Assembly (NCBI GenBank): GCA_017433295.1
Contig: JAFRHL010000019.1
Coordinates: forward strand, 1-41,339
Source of the DNA: Eubacterium sp.
Lineage (GTDB): Bacteria; Bacillota; Clostridia; Lachnospirales; Lachnospiraceae
Direction: 5' to 3'
Length of the DNA stretch: 41,339 nt
Shown here in pieces: positions 17,359 through 26,605 of the stretch; the stretch's first letter is position 1, and each line of letters opens with the position of its first letter. The position numbers and the translations under genes were made by a program. Below the pieces are notes generated by a model. It saw only the letters and a list, made by a program, of their open reading frames with translations, did no database searches and was not told the DNA's origin.

Positions 17359-18387
17359 TTAAGACCCCGGCGTTATGATAAAGGTCAGCAGGAATCCACA
17401 GGCAAGTCCCCCCAGATGGGCTGCGTTATCGATACCCGGATTGACAAATCCATAGGAAGCAGCGCAGACTGCCATAAAAATCACACCGGTCAGGCCGATC
17501 TCTTTCATATAAGACCTTCTTTTCCCCAGCGTATCTTTAATAATGAGGCAGATCATTCCCCCCATAATCCCGAATATAGCCCCGGATGCACCCGCTGCAA
17601 TATCTCCTGTCCCGCGCAGTGTAAAGAAAAGGGATGCCACCGAAGCCGCGATTCCGGAAGCCAGGTATATGATAAGATATCTTATCTTCCCGACGGCCCG
17701 TTCCAGCCGGGTTCCTGTCAGCAGCAGAACCATCATATTCTGGAGAAGATGTTCCGCTCCGAAATGAAGAAACATGGCAGCAAAAAGCCGGTAATACTGT
17801 CCGTTCAGGATCACATCGGTCCAGGACAACGCCCCCAGCCTGCCGATGTAATTACCATCATCCCCATGCCCACTTATATACAGGGCCAGAAAAACCAGTA
17901 TATTTATCGACACTATTGCCATGGTTACCGGCTGAAGCATTCTTTTTAATTCCAGATGATTCCTCCTCTTCTCCCCCTCATCCCATCGGATCAGAAATTC
18001 CTCCAGTTCCTTCTTCAACCCTGAAAAATCCGGTCTCTGCCTTTCAAAGATCAGGATCTCGGCATTTTTTCTGTCGACCCACCAGATATCAGGATAATTG
18101 ATCATTTCCCGGATACGGGTCTGTTCCGGGAGGTCCCGGCAAATCATCAGTGTCAGCCGCTCAACTTTCCTGCCTGACCGGATCATGATGTCCCTTTCAA
18201 TCTGACAAATCTCTTCTTCCTTTTCACGAATGGAAATCTCCGGCTGTCCCGGAAGCCTTTCCGGGATAATATCCACCAGGGCAAGATATGTCTCCTGGTC
18301 TTTTACCCACAGGATCCTGGTATGATGCTCCAGCCTCCGGAAACCCTTCTTAAGTAAAAAGCTCTGCAGTGCCTGTTCAAAAACCAT
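17359..18387 (-). CDS. Rhomboid family intramembrane serine protease
   Basis: This is a 342-residue protein. About 150 cytoplasmic residues without a family I can name (charged, with paired Trp at 102-103) precede a six-helix rhomboid domain. The active site is complete: HFGAEHLLQN (His213 and Asn217), GASGAIFG with nucleophile Ser268, and DNAAHLGG with His324. Rhomboids cut transmembrane segments of other proteins. It is the last gene of the minus-strand tad run, 54 bases after the FHA gene, and ends just before the terminator at 17263-17305. That position suggests, but does not prove, a pilus-related substrate. Confidence 0.93.
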   Translation of the reverse strand: MVFEQALQSFLLKKGFRRLEHHTRILWVKDQETYLALVDIIPERLPGQPEISIREKEEEICQIERDIMIRSGRKVERLTLMICRDLPEQTRIREMINYPDIWWVDRKNAEILIFERQRPDFSGLKKELEEFLIRWDEGEKRRNHLELKRMLQPVTMAIVSINILVFLALYISGHGDDGNYIGRLGALSWTDVILNGQYYRLFAAMFLHFGAEHLLQNMMVLLLTGTRLERAVGKIRYLIIYLASGIAASVASLFFTLRGTGDIAAGASGAIFGIMGGMICLIIKDTLGKRRSYMKEIGLTGVIFMAVCAASYGFVNPGIDNAAHLGGLACGFLLTFIITPGS

Positions 18388-18441
18388 AAATGCCTCCAGT
18401 TATTATTATTCACTGCAATTATAACTGAAATACATTTAATT

Positions 18442-19836
18442 TCAATAAATTTCTGTTTTCTTTTCTCCCGGCGGACAGTCCAGCATGATGAACTCAAAGC
18501 TTTCATTGGCAAAACGGATACGATTCCCCGGCTCCAGCTTCACAGGTTTCTCATAAATCAGTTCCAGCTCACCCACCCAGGTCCCATTTGTAGATCGCAG
18601 GTCCTGAAGGTCGTAATAGCCTGTCTGCTTCCCTCTGATGATTGCAGCGTGCCTTCGGCTTACTGCAGGATCTTTTATCACAAGCTGATTGATACCCTCT
18701 TTACTGCCTATGAAGTAGGGAAACTCCTTGATAACAGATATCTTTCCGCTATCCAGATTTTTCAGTGCGGGCTGAAGCATGTTTTTTCTGATCCCAAGTA
18801 CAGTTGTTCCGCCCTTTTCCTCCCATGAATAGTTGTAGGAGGGATATGGCACCTTACCCGGATCAAAATCATCTGTTTCTTCTGTCCCTATTAACTTCTT
18901 ACGTTTTCGGTAAAGGCAGAAGGCCCCGTCACCGCACAGGAGCATCCCGATAACACTTCCTGCCAGTATATATTTCAGGTTCGTTACCATGTTCTGACGA
19001 ATACCCGTCCAGAGGAAAACAATAAATGTGACAAAAAACATCAGGGTCAGGATCATGCATATAATCTCAAATATCAACAGTCTTCCTGCTGTTTTCAAAG
19101 ACTTCTTCTCCTCTTCTCCGGCCGGTAAAGAATCCGGCTCCCTGTAACCGGGGCGATATTCAGGTTGATAATAATCCTGAAAGGAAGGATAAATGCTTTC
19201 AGCCGGGTCAGTCTCATTATATTCTGTCTTTTTTTCTTCCGCTGATTCCTGAGGCTGATCCAGACACAGCTGTAAAGTTTTTTCCGTAAAAGGATGCTTT
19301 CTGATACAGCCATATGCAAAATAAGCAAACCGGATCAGGTTCATGTCATCGTAATCCAGCACCGTCAATATCCACTGAAACAGTCTTTCTATATTATCCC
19401 TGATACGGTCCTGTTTCTTTGGGGTATACAGCCAGCAATAGCAGCCTTCCTTCTCCTTAAAAATATTCTGGGGCTCAAAGCTTACCTGACTGAGGTCAAG
19501 CAGGAACCTGTCCAGAGTCTTAAGCAGACTTTTCATATTATTGATCAGGGCATATAGTTCTTCTTTTTTCAGAGTCCGCTTTTCCATTTCTTCCTTCAGG
19601 CAGCACATACCTGTCACTTCAAACAGCAGCTGCCTGTCACCGTTAATATCTCTGATCTTTACAGGAACCAGGTATTCCGGCTGATTAAGACACAATACAT
19701 GATATTCAACATCCAGATAATAAGGATTATCCAGGTCTTTGTACACCCTGAATTCTTGCATGCCTTCCACCAGTTTATCCACTAACTTTCCCTCCGAATC
19801 ATCAATGACGCTCTGTCTTTGTTTACTGCCCAACAC
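18442..19836 (-). CDS. FHA domain membrane protein with DUF6382-like N-terminus
   Basis: This is a membrane protein of about 464 residues. Residues 1-190 resemble the DUF6382 domain (kinase-like region with LLDLSQVSFEPQNIF). A variable linker and two transmembrane helices (about 252-276 and 288-308) follow. A C-terminal FHA domain (about 366-452) carries the phosphothreonine-binding marks GSK, SRRHA (393-397) and STNGTWV (415-421). It probably recruits a threonine-phosphorylated partner at the membrane. The start is a GTG right after the TadE stop; a TTG one codon later sits at a better distance (6 bases) from GGAG and may be the true start. Proteins like this accompany tad loci in related bacteria. 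Confidence 0.85.
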   Translation of the reverse strand: MLGSKQRQSVIDDSEGKLVDKLVEGMQEFRVYKDLDNPYYLDVEYHVLCLNQPEYLVPVKIRDINGDRQLLFEVTGMCCLKEEMEKRTLKKEELYALINNMKSLLKTLDRFLLDLSQVSFEPQNIFKEKEGCYCWLYTPKKQDRIRDNIERLFQWILTVLDYDDMNLIRFAYFAYGCIRKHPFTEKTLQLCLDQPQESAEEKKTEYNETDPAESIYPSFQDYYQPEYRPGYREPDSLPAGEEEKKSLKTAGRLLIFEIICMILTLMFFVTFIVFLWTGIRQNMVTNLKYILAGSVIGMLLCGDGAFCLYRKRKKLIGTEETDDFDPGKVPYPSYNYSWEEKGGTTVLGIRKNMLQPALKNLDSGKISVIKEFPYFIGSKEGINQLVIKDPAVSRRHAAIIRGKQTGYYDLQDLRSTNGTWVGELELIYEKPVKLEPGNRIRFANESFEFIMLDCPPGEKKTEIY

Positions 19837-20388
19837 CTACTCCAAAGCATCCCGGCTATTTACCGCAGACACGGCGGAAGCTTTCCATAAAAGACTCTCC
19901 CAGTCATTCACGGGCGCCGCTGCTTTCCCGGTAAACCGGCTGCCTTTACTGAGTCCTCCCGGGAGTTCACCTGAAAAGGACCGGCGGTAAGAAACGGTTC
20001 CGGAAGCCCTGACAAAGGATAATCCCGGTGTCACTTCTGTTCCTGTACAGGAGGCAATTACAAGCCTCTCCCTTATTCTCTTTTGAAATCTTGCTGATCC
20101 GGACTTTCGGATCCTGCCGGTACCCAAACCCGGGGCTGCTGACCGGTAAATCGTTTTTTTTCGATTGATTTTATATTCTCCCGTTTCCAGATCGCCCTCC
20201 TTATCCATCATCATGGCGGCTTCATCCGCAATGCGGATGGCCTCACTTTTTACTACGGACATATCCAGCAAAAAAACCATAAAAAGAACAAGCCCTGCCA
20301 TCCAGAGGATAACGGCAGGTATAAGAAGGGCAGCTTCCAGTGTAATACGCCCGCTTATTTTCCGCTGCTCATGGCACATCTTCCACAT
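19837..20388 (-). CDS. TadE-like pilus assembly protein 1
   Basis: This 183-residue protein has the TadE pattern. A short basic N-terminus is followed by GRITLEAALLIPAVILWMAGLVLFMVF, with the Glu typical of pseudopilin-like helices, then a polar extracytoplasmic region. TadE proteins are minor pilins that help assemble Flp pili. The rest (about 60-183) is basic and poorly conserved; I see no further domain. A GGGGG stretch lies 8 bases before the ATG. The gene overlaps the end of the second TadE gene by 34 bases and touches the FHA gene, so it is part of the operon. Confidence 0.8.
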   Translation of the reverse strand: MWKMCHEQRKISGRITLEAALLIPAVILWMAGLVLFMVFLLDMSVVKSEAIRIADEAAMMMDKEGDLETGEYKINRKKTIYRSAAPGLGTGRIRKSGSARFQKRIRERLVIASCTGTEVTPGLSFVRASGTVSYRRSFSGELPGGLSKGSRFTGKAAAPVNDWESLLWKASAVSAVNSRDALE

Positions 20389-21287
20389 ATCCTCATCCCC
20401 CTGACTTCACTGAGCCTGACCGCCCTTACAGTACGTTTTAAACCGCTGCAGGAAAGTCTGGAATGATAGCAGTCTCCCTCAGCTGTGATATATAAGGATT
20501 CCGGTATCTGGTTCTTCTTTATACACTTTTCACACCTTCGCACCCCTCTGGCTTCCAGACTCTTCACTGTCAGCAGACTGCCGCTGATCCGGAGACTGAT
20601 ATGGGTGCAGGATAAGCTGGTGTGATAAACAGAACCATGCTTTGTCAGATACACGATCCGGTCGTCATCGTCATCGTCGCCTTCCCCTTTGTGCAATATA
20701 TACCCGGTATACATTCTCCTGACCGAGTTTACCTTTTTCATCGTATACAGCTTCCCGACAAATGGCAGCGGAATTTTTAAGGCATAGACTGCCGTAACAC
20801 GTATCCTTCCAGCCTCCAGCCGGGGTTTTTGCATGGAAACCGTTATGCCGCGGCTTCCTCCGACAATACAGCCACTGCAAAGGTCCGACCCCTGAAAGAC
20901 GGAATAAAAAGCAACTGTGGGTTCTGCAAAATGCAGCGGGAGATCAGAAGATCCGGTTTTTCCATAAATGGCACTGACTGATTCCTGCTTTGCGCAGATC
21001 ATTGCTGTTTTTGAAACTGCATGCTGGATCTCCCCTTCCACCAGAAGAAGCTGCCCCATCATGATCAGGGCACAAACAGCGCTTAAGAACACCGGCAGGA
21101 GCAGAGCCGCTTCCACAGTGGCACTCCCCCGGCAAAAACGAGGACAGGGGGCAAAGCAGGATGCTCTTTTTCTCTTTTGAAATGGATTGACCGCTTGTGC
21201 CTGGAGAGACTTATTCCTTGAACTTGACAGATTTGCCTGCCGCGATAAATCATTCGCTGCAGAATAAAATGTATTTTTACAGAGCAC
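20355..21287 (-). CDS. TadE-like protein 2 with two C-terminal Cys/His repeats
   Basis: This 310-residue protein carries the TadE helix GSATVEAALLLPVFLSAVCAL (54-74), then an extracytoplasmic region, an Asp-run (about 204-209), and two repeats of one motif. Repeat 1 is 212-256 (VYLTKHGSVYHTSLSC ... RRCEKC). Repeat 2 is 265-304 (LYITAEGDCYHSRLSC ... RICGRC). The YH-x4-C and CxxC pattern looks like a metal-binding knuckle such as those in Ada-type and nuclease-associated domains. Zn binding is inferred. A GTG starts the frame with only a weak ribosome site; the first 50 residues are basic and might not all be translated. Confidence 0.72.
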   Translation of the reverse strand: MLCKNTFYSAANDLSRQANLSSSRNKSLQAQAVNPFQKRKRASCFAPCPRFCRGSATVEAALLLPVFLSAVCALIMMGQLLLVEGEIQHAVSKTAMICAKQESVSAIYGKTGSSDLPLHFAEPTVAFYSVFQGSDLCSGCIVGGSRGITVSMQKPRLEAGRIRVTAVYALKIPLPFVGKLYTMKKVNSVRRMYTGYILHKGEGDDDDDDRIVYLTKHGSVYHTSLSCTHISLRISGSLLTVKSLEARGVRRCEKCIKKNQIPESLYITAEGDCYHSRLSCSGLKRTVRAVRLSEVRGMRICGRCAMSSGK

Positions 21288-21346
21288 CCTGCTTCACCCC
21301 CTGTACTGATATTCACCAGGGAAAATTTAATTATCTGTTGGAACCG

Positions 21347-22897
21347 TCAATAACTGACGACCCTGCAAAGCTTCACTTCAAACATCGAATCCTGACTTTT
21401 TTTAATCCCCGGGAGGTTCACAAACCACCGGGCACATTGGATTTCTCCTGTCCACCGGAAGGAAAACAGACAGTTTTTCATCCTGAAACCAGGCTCCTTC
21501 AATGCCGTATTAACCTGCATAATATCCATCATTCTGTATAGAAAAACTTCATCTCGGCACTTAAGTAATAGGAACAGCCTTAAATAATCTTTATAAGCAG
21601 CCCCCTTATCCACATGCCTGATGGGTGACTTTTCTCTGAGTATGGCTGCCGCATTATCGAAGTTTAAGTTCCAGCTGGAAGCATCCTTTTTTACAGCAAC
21701 CTTTTCTCCTGCCAACAATGCATGCAGCTCCAGAAGAGACTCCCCATAGCTCAATGCGGCAGTAAGCAGGTGACAGACCGTTTCCTTGCCGTCAGGGAAA
21801 TCCATAAGATCTGTCAGGCTTTCCGCAAGGGCTTCTGCTTCTGCCCGGATTCCGGGATCCCGGCTGGCAAAGCTGTAGTTAGTCATAAATCGCAACAGCA
21901 GGATCCTGTCAGCCACAGACCTCAGATTGTCCCTGTCACTTCTTTTTCCCGCGATCAGATATTCCAGTTCATACAGCAGACCGCCGGACTCCTTATTATT
22001 GAGAGTCCCGTAACAGGAAAAGCATTGCAAAAGATATTCCAGAAGATCCCTGTTTTCAGAAAGATCAGTTGTTCCTGCATCATTACAGTCAAGGACCTCC
22101 AGATATTCCCGGCATCGTGACAGTTTATACCAGCTAAAAGCCATATCCTTTTCTCTGCCCGAAGGAATTCCTCTCAGATCAGCTGACGGAAGACCTTCCT
22201 TCCTTATAAAGGAATCTGAGATTTTTCCGGTCCCGTCGGAGGCATACAGGAGAACACCTGAATGAATCACCTGATTAAGCAGCTGCCGCAGATCAGTCCA
22301 GGATTTTTTATCCTTTACTATCTCAGGATCCGTCTCCCGGCTATTCTCCCCATCAGAATTTTCATTCTCATCTGCTCCCTCATTGTCATCTTCCGGCGGT
22401 AATTCTTCTCCGATGTTCTCACCGAAATCTCCGAAATTGTCCCTGGGCACTCTCTGCAGGTCTTTCACTGAATGCAGCAGCTGAATGATATCCCTGCCTG
22501 TCCGGACTCTCTTTTGTAAGGTCATATACTTACTGATCTGGCTTCGCAAGAACAACCCTTTCTCATCCACCGCAGTTTTCTCATCTGTTACAATAAGGTC
22601 CGGACAGTGAAATCCATAGGTGCCGGAAGTCCCATAGTGATTAAGAAAGTATATGGCATCCCCCTTAAGATACCCTTTCTCTCTGGGATCGAGAAAAAAC
22701 ACATGATACTTCCGAAAAAGATGTCTGTCGTAGTCTGCCAGTATCTCGTTTCCTGCTTCCTCAAATGCCTCCTCTGCCAGGGAGGATTCCATGTACCCGT
22801 GGATCCCCTCCAGTACACAGAAGGCCAGGCCCGTAAAGACCAGAAAGGCCATGGACAAAAAGACTGTAATATGACCACTTTCGTTCCACTTCTTCAA
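21347..22897 (-). CDS. DUF5702 family protein of the tad locus
   Basis: This 516-residue protein starts with a single hydrophobic helix (HITVFLSMAFLVFTGLAFCVLE) of the TadG/TadE-like kind. A long extracytoplasmic domain follows, matching DUF5702 proteins found in clostridial tad loci. An acidic low-complexity stretch at about 165-195 (EDDNEGADENENSDGEN) separates two parts. The function is unknown; a role as minor pilin or surface subunit fits. The start is TTG, overlapping the flp stop as TTGA, with AGGA 8 bases upstream, so translation is coupled to the pilin gene. Confidence 0.8.
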   Translation of the reverse strand: MKKWNESGHITVFLSMAFLVFTGLAFCVLEGIHGYMESSLAEEAFEEAGNEILADYDRHLFRKYHVFFLDPREKGYLKGDAIYFLNHYGTSGTYGFHCPDLIVTDEKTAVDEKGLFLRSQISKYMTLQKRVRTGRDIIQLLHSVKDLQRVPRDNFGDFGENIGEELPPEDDNEGADENENSDGENSRETDPEIVKDKKSWTDLRQLLNQVIHSGVLLYASDGTGKISDSFIRKEGLPSADLRGIPSGREKDMAFSWYKLSRCREYLEVLDCNDAGTTDLSENRDLLEYLLQCFSCYGTLNNKESGGLLYELEYLIAGKRSDRDNLRSVADRILLLRFMTNYSFASRDPGIRAEAEALAESLTDLMDFPDGKETVCHLLTAALSYGESLLELHALLAGEKVAVKKDASSWNLNFDNAAAILREKSPIRHVDKGAAYKDYLRLFLLLKCRDEVFLYRMMDIMQVNTALKEPGFRMKNCLFSFRWTGEIQCARWFVNLPGIKKSQDSMFEVKLCRVVSY

Positions 22898-23076
22898 TGG
22901 ATTTTTCCTACATTAGCCTGCATGGTAGCAAAGATGGAGCTCACAATCCCTTTTATATTGGACTGAAATATGATAACGAGCCCGATCAGCACCACAGTGA
23001 TCAGGATGACCTCCACAACCCCCATTCCGGCAGTGGGCGGGATACGCTTTTTCAATGCCATAACAGCTTTTTTCAT
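22894..23076 (-). CDS. Flp1-like type IVb pilin
   Basis: This is the probable major pilin, about 60 residues. A basic leader (MKKAVMALKKRIPPTAG) is followed by GMGVVEVILITVVLIGLVIIF. Prepilin cleavage would fall after Gly17, leaving Glu at position +5 of the mature pilin, which is the type IVb rule. The rest is a short tail, as in Flp pilins. I use the ATG at 23076 because GGAGG is 9 bases upstream; two earlier ATGs at 23085 and 23082 are too close to that site. No prepilin peptidase (TadV/CpaA) gene is in the window, so processing must use an enzyme encoded elsewhere. Confidence 0.85.
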   Translation of the reverse strand: MKKAVMALKKRIPPTAGMGVVEVILITVVLIGLVIIFQSNIKGIVSSIFATMQANVGKIH

Positions 23077-23165
23077 ATTCATCATCCTCCATTTTCAAAT
23101 TATATAGACAGTCAACCGAAACAACCGTTGATTTAAGAGCCCTGCCCGGTATATGCCTCTTGCTG

Positions 23166-24602
23166 TCAGAATCCCTGAAAACGGAGCACCGCAGGAAACA
23201 TGACAAGAAACATTACCAGGCAAAGCAGCACTACCATGGGAAACAGCAGCTTTGTTTCCGCTGTTTTTCCTGCCTTTTTCGCCCTGTCCATACGCTGCTG
23301 GAAAGCTTCCTTCTCCAGGGCCGACAGAATCTGCTCCCCTTCTTTGCTTCCCTTTACCAGTATCTGGGTCAGAGCGATGGACAATTTCTGATACTGGGGA
23401 CTTGCGCTCCTTCTCCCCCAGGTCATACAGACCTCCCTCTGGCTGGTGCCCATCTCCAGCTGTCTGCCCAGATACAGCAGATTCTCAAAGGCCTGTCTTG
23501 GCCCGTCGGTCTGCCTGGTTTCAAGATAATAGCCCGTTATCCTGTGGATGGCGGAAGATACGGACAGACCTGCCGTAAGAAAAAGCACCATCTGATGAAC
23601 GATCACCGGAAAGTCTTCTTCCTCTTCCTTAAGCAGCTTTTCTCCTGCTGCCTTTAACTTATAATATCTGCGAAGTACCGGCAGCAGAGGAAGAAAAAAC
23701 GCCAGCAGGATAAGACCCCGGACATATCCCATGGAACCGGGAAGGCAAATGACTGCTCCCTCCAATTCTTCCGGGAAGGATACAACATCATTGCCGGGAT
23801 CTCTCCTCTCAATACGCCGGAGCTCAGCCAGCACCTTATCATAAGGAGAAATACCTGTCCTATCTTCAGCCGGGATAAGACGGACCTTGTAAGTTCTGCT
23901 TTCTGACCAGGTACGGTATGAGGCAGTAACCTTTATCTTTGTAACTATCGTACCGGTGCCCCTTAAAGCCTTTGCCCTGTCCCCGGGAATCCCGTCTGCC
24001 CTGATCAGGGAATAATCTTCCGGCTGGTATTCCACATCAAAAGGGTAACCGGTAAGCATATCATCAAAGCGGAGGGGTTTATTCACTTTCTGTAAAGACC
24101 GGTTCCCGGCCCGCATATTCTTCTCCAGATCTTTAAAGAAATCAGCGAAAAGCACCTTTCTGCCTTCCGGGGACAGTTCCTGCTCTTCAATGGTGACCTG
24201 GGCCGCGGTGCTTCCCTCTTTATCACGGATGACCAGCTCCTGCTGCAGAGATCCCCGGCCGAAGGGATTCCTTTTTATCACAATCCTGTGTTCTGAAAAA
24301 TGTCTGCCTGCCAGCAGTCCCGCAGCAGCAAGAAGAAATATCAGAATCCCCCAGAACAGCAGAGAAAACTCTTCTTCAATAAATCTCCGGCATCTTTTCG
24401 CTGTCTCTTCATCCGTTTCGTAGTTACGTCTTATAAAATACCTTCCCGCAGTATGAAAAATAATTCCTCCAACCCCCGCCGGCAGCCTTCGGTACAGGTA
24501 TGAACCGGGTCTTACATACCATGGCATTTTGGATGATTTCCGTCTCACAGCCTGCCTGTTTTCCGAATGCTTCCGCCGGGAAAAGCCTTTAAATACTGCC
24601 AT
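23166..24602 (-). CDS. TadC-like inner membrane protein with a large insert
   Basis: This 478-residue protein ends in a type II secretion F-type domain (about 330-470, with LTAGLSVSSAI, QLEMGTSQREV and the closing helix LFPMVVLLCLVMFLVMFPAVL). It is a platform protein for pilus assembly beside TadB. Unusually, about 190 residues (about 100-290) lie between transmembrane segment 1 (79-97) and segment 2 (293-310). TadC proteins are normally near 300 residues. By the positive-inside rule this insert would be outside the membrane. It is polar and rich in beta-type sequence, and I do not recognise its fold. It lies 15 bases downstream of tadB. Confidence 0.8.
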   Translation of the reverse strand: MAVFKGFSRRKHSENRQAVRRKSSKMPWYVRPGSYLYRRLPAGVGGIIFHTAGRYFIRRNYETDEETAKRCRRFIEEEFSLLFWGILIFLLAAAGLLAGRHFSEHRIVIKRNPFGRGSLQQELVIRDKEGSTAAQVTIEEQELSPEGRKVLFADFFKDLEKNMRAGNRSLQKVNKPLRFDDMLTGYPFDVEYQPEDYSLIRADGIPGDRAKALRGTGTIVTKIKVTASYRTWSESRTYKVRLIPAEDRTGISPYDKVLAELRRIERRDPGNDVVSFPEELEGAVICLPGSMGYVRGLILLAFFLPLLPVLRRYYKLKAAGEKLLKEEEEDFPVIVHQMVLFLTAGLSVSSAIHRITGYYLETRQTDGPRQAFENLLYLGRQLEMGTSQREVCMTWGRRSASPQYQKLSIALTQILVKGSKEGEQILSALEKEAFQQRMDRAKKAGKTAETKLLFPMVVLLCLVMFLVMFPAVLRFQGF

Positions 24603-24617
24603 TGACCCTGACTCCTT

Positions 24618-25364
24618 TTAAAAATTTATTCTGATCATGGACTCTGTCCAGTAGTAACAGACGGCAGTCCCCGCAAGTACCAGGCTGGTCAGAATATGGC
24701 CCGGAACAGTCTCATACAGGCAGGACATATACTCATGATCCGTCACCCGCATATATGCAAAAACCATCAGGGGCATCATCAGCATAATGTTCTTCTCGTA
24801 GACCACGCCGCTTAGTATGACCTTAATTTCTTTCTGGGTATCCATTTTGATCTGGAAATTCCTTATGGTCTTCTTCAGGACCAGCACAAGGTTGCCGCCT
24901 GTATTCTTTACGATCTCCAGAACCCCCGCAAAATGCATGATATCCTCGCTTCCGGTCCTGCGGGCATAGATTTTAAAAAGCTCTTCCACTGGAATTCCCA
25001 GATCCATGCCATGAACGATCCGCCGAAGCTCCGGGACAGTGGGATCCTTTCTTCCTCCGCTGTTCTTTTCCAGCTCCGGCAGGGCCGCCCTCAAAGCATT
25101 CTCAATGGTATAGCCTGCCTGAACCGATATCATCAGGGACTGCAGAAGATTCCGGAATCCCCGGCTATATTTCCCTTTAAGAGACCTTTCCCTGTACTTA
25201 TCCCACTCTCTGATGAAAGGAATGAGCAGGAGCTGAAGGGGAAGAAGCCAGATCCGGTCCCCATAGCATAAGAGGTCAAGCAGGACCAGCAGGAGCTCGC
25301 CTGCCGCCACCTGAAGGAATCTTTTAGGGATGGTATTCCTCCAGGAAAGAGCAATATTTTTCAT
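24618..25364 (-). CDS. TadB-like type II secretion F domain protein
   Basis: This 248-residue membrane protein has two N-terminal membrane segments (about 15-50), then the T2SSF domain (about 68-200; FRNLLQSLMISVQAGYTIENAL, then EDIMHFAGVLEIVKNTGGNLV). It is followed by two C-terminal helices. TadB and TadC form the membrane platform on which the TadA ATPase works. AAAGGA lies 10 bases before the ATG, and the start overlaps the tadA 3' end by 41 bases, which indicates co-translation. Confidence 0.87.
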   Translation of the reverse strand: MKNIALSWRNTIPKRFLQVAAGELLLVLLDLLCYGDRIWLLPLQLLLIPFIREWDKYRERSLKGKYSRGFRNLLQSLMISVQAGYTIENALRAALPELEKNSGGRKDPTVPELRRIVHGMDLGIPVEELFKIYARRTGSEDIMHFAGVLEIVKNTGGNLVLVLKKTIRNFQIKMDTQKEIKVILSGVVYEKNIMLMMPLMVFAYMRVTDHEYMSCLYETVPGHILTSLVLAGTAVCYYWTESMIRINF

Positions 25365-26541
25365 AAAGATGATATCCTTTCAGCCTGTCCGTATAAAATA
25401 GTTCTCCGGTTTTTAAGAGCTTCCCTTCCTCCGGGGCATAGGAAAACAGAGGATTCATAACATAATCCTGCCCGTCAAAGCCCCGGATCTCACAGATCTC
25501 CAGTATCTTCCTCCGGCCGGAAGGGAGCCTTCCCAGGTGAATAAGTATATCGATGGAAGATGCGATCAGGCCCTGTACTGCCCGCAGGGGCATATCCATG
25601 CCCATCAGGGTCATGGTTTCCAGTCTTCTAAGAGCGTCCCGGCATGAATTCGCATGGATGGAACTTAAAGATCCGTTATGTCCTGTTGAGAAGGCCATCA
25701 GCATGGACACCGCTTCCCTGCCCCTGACCTCGCCGACTATGATCCTGCTTGGTCTCATCCGAAGACTCGCTTTGATCAGATCCTCCATGCTGATGCTGTT
25801 TTCCCCCTCCGCATTCGCGTCCCTTGTCTCAAGCCGGACCAGATTATCCATATGAAACTGCAATTCTGCGGAATCTTCAATGGTGATGATCCTCTCATCC
25901 GGTTCGATATATTCCGCAAGGGCATTAAGCAGAGAAGATTTACCGCTGTTGGTGGCCCCGTCGATGAGAATAGAGTACCTGCTTTTTATCAGGCAGGACA
26001 GCAAAGGGGCCAGTGTCTCGGGAAACTCCCTGTAACGGATCAGCTTGTCCATGGTCATTCCACCTTTTTGGAACTTCCTGATGGTGATCACCGGGCCGGA
26101 CAGGGAAACGGGAGGCAGAACAATATGCACACGGGACCCATCTGGCAGACGGCTGTCCACAATGGGAACCGTTTCGTTGACCATACGGTTGGTCCCCGCC
26201 ACCATCTGGTCTATCAGCCGGTATATCTCCGACTCATCGAGGAAACGGTCCGGAGTTTTTATCAGTACTCCCCGGCGCTCTATGAAAATATGTTCAAGAC
26301 CTGTGACCATGATCTCTGTCACCTCTTCGTCCCTCAGGTACTTCTCCAGAATATCCAGCCGGCGAATGGAATCAAAGACCTCCTGTCTCAGATTCTTTTT
26401 CTCCTGAAGACTGCCGTACCAGGCATGCCCTTCCCTCAGGATGGTCCTGTCAATTTCCCTGTAAACCGCTTCATCGGTCGCTTTCAGATCACAGTCCAGC
26501 TGGTGCAGCACCTCCTGGCGGATCTGATATTTATCCAGCAT
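25324..26541 (-). CDS. TadA/CpaF family pilus assembly ATPase
   Basis: This is the 405-residue motor ATPase of the tad system. Its motifs in order are Walker A GATNSGKSS (195-203), the Asp box TIEDSAEL (220-227), Walker B RIIVGEVRG (266-274), and the His box TGHNGSLSSIHANS (286-299), followed by DALRRLETM. The family N-terminal domain (EVTEIMV...IFIERRG, then INETVPIVDSRLPDGSRV-type) is complete. I start at the ATG at 26541, which has GGAGGGG 5 bases upstream; a longer frame reaches into the preceding gene without a ribosome site. The gap to the TadZ-like gene is 64 bases. Confidence 0.95.
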   Translation of the reverse strand: MLDKYQIRQEVLHQLDCDLKATDEAVYREIDRTILREGHAWYGSLQEKKNLRQEVFDSIRRLDILEKYLRDEEVTEIMVTGLEHIFIERRGVLIKTPDRFLDESEIYRLIDQMVAGTNRMVNETVPIVDSRLPDGSRVHIVLPPVSLSGPVITIRKFQKGGMTMDKLIRYREFPETLAPLLSCLIKSRYSILIDGATNSGKSSLLNALAEYIEPDERIITIEDSAELQFHMDNLVRLETRDANAEGENSISMEDLIKASLRMRPSRIIVGEVRGREAVSMLMAFSTGHNGSLSSIHANSCRDALRRLETMTLMGMDMPLRAVQGLIASSIDILIHLGRLPSGRRKILEICEIRGFDGQDYVMNPLFSYAPEEGKLLKTGELFYTDRLKGYHLYEKYCSFLEEYHP

Positions 26542-26605
26542 GATATCCCCTCCGTTCATGGCTGCTCCTGTCTCCTTCCGGCACCGGCAGATCAACAGCT
26601 CCTCC

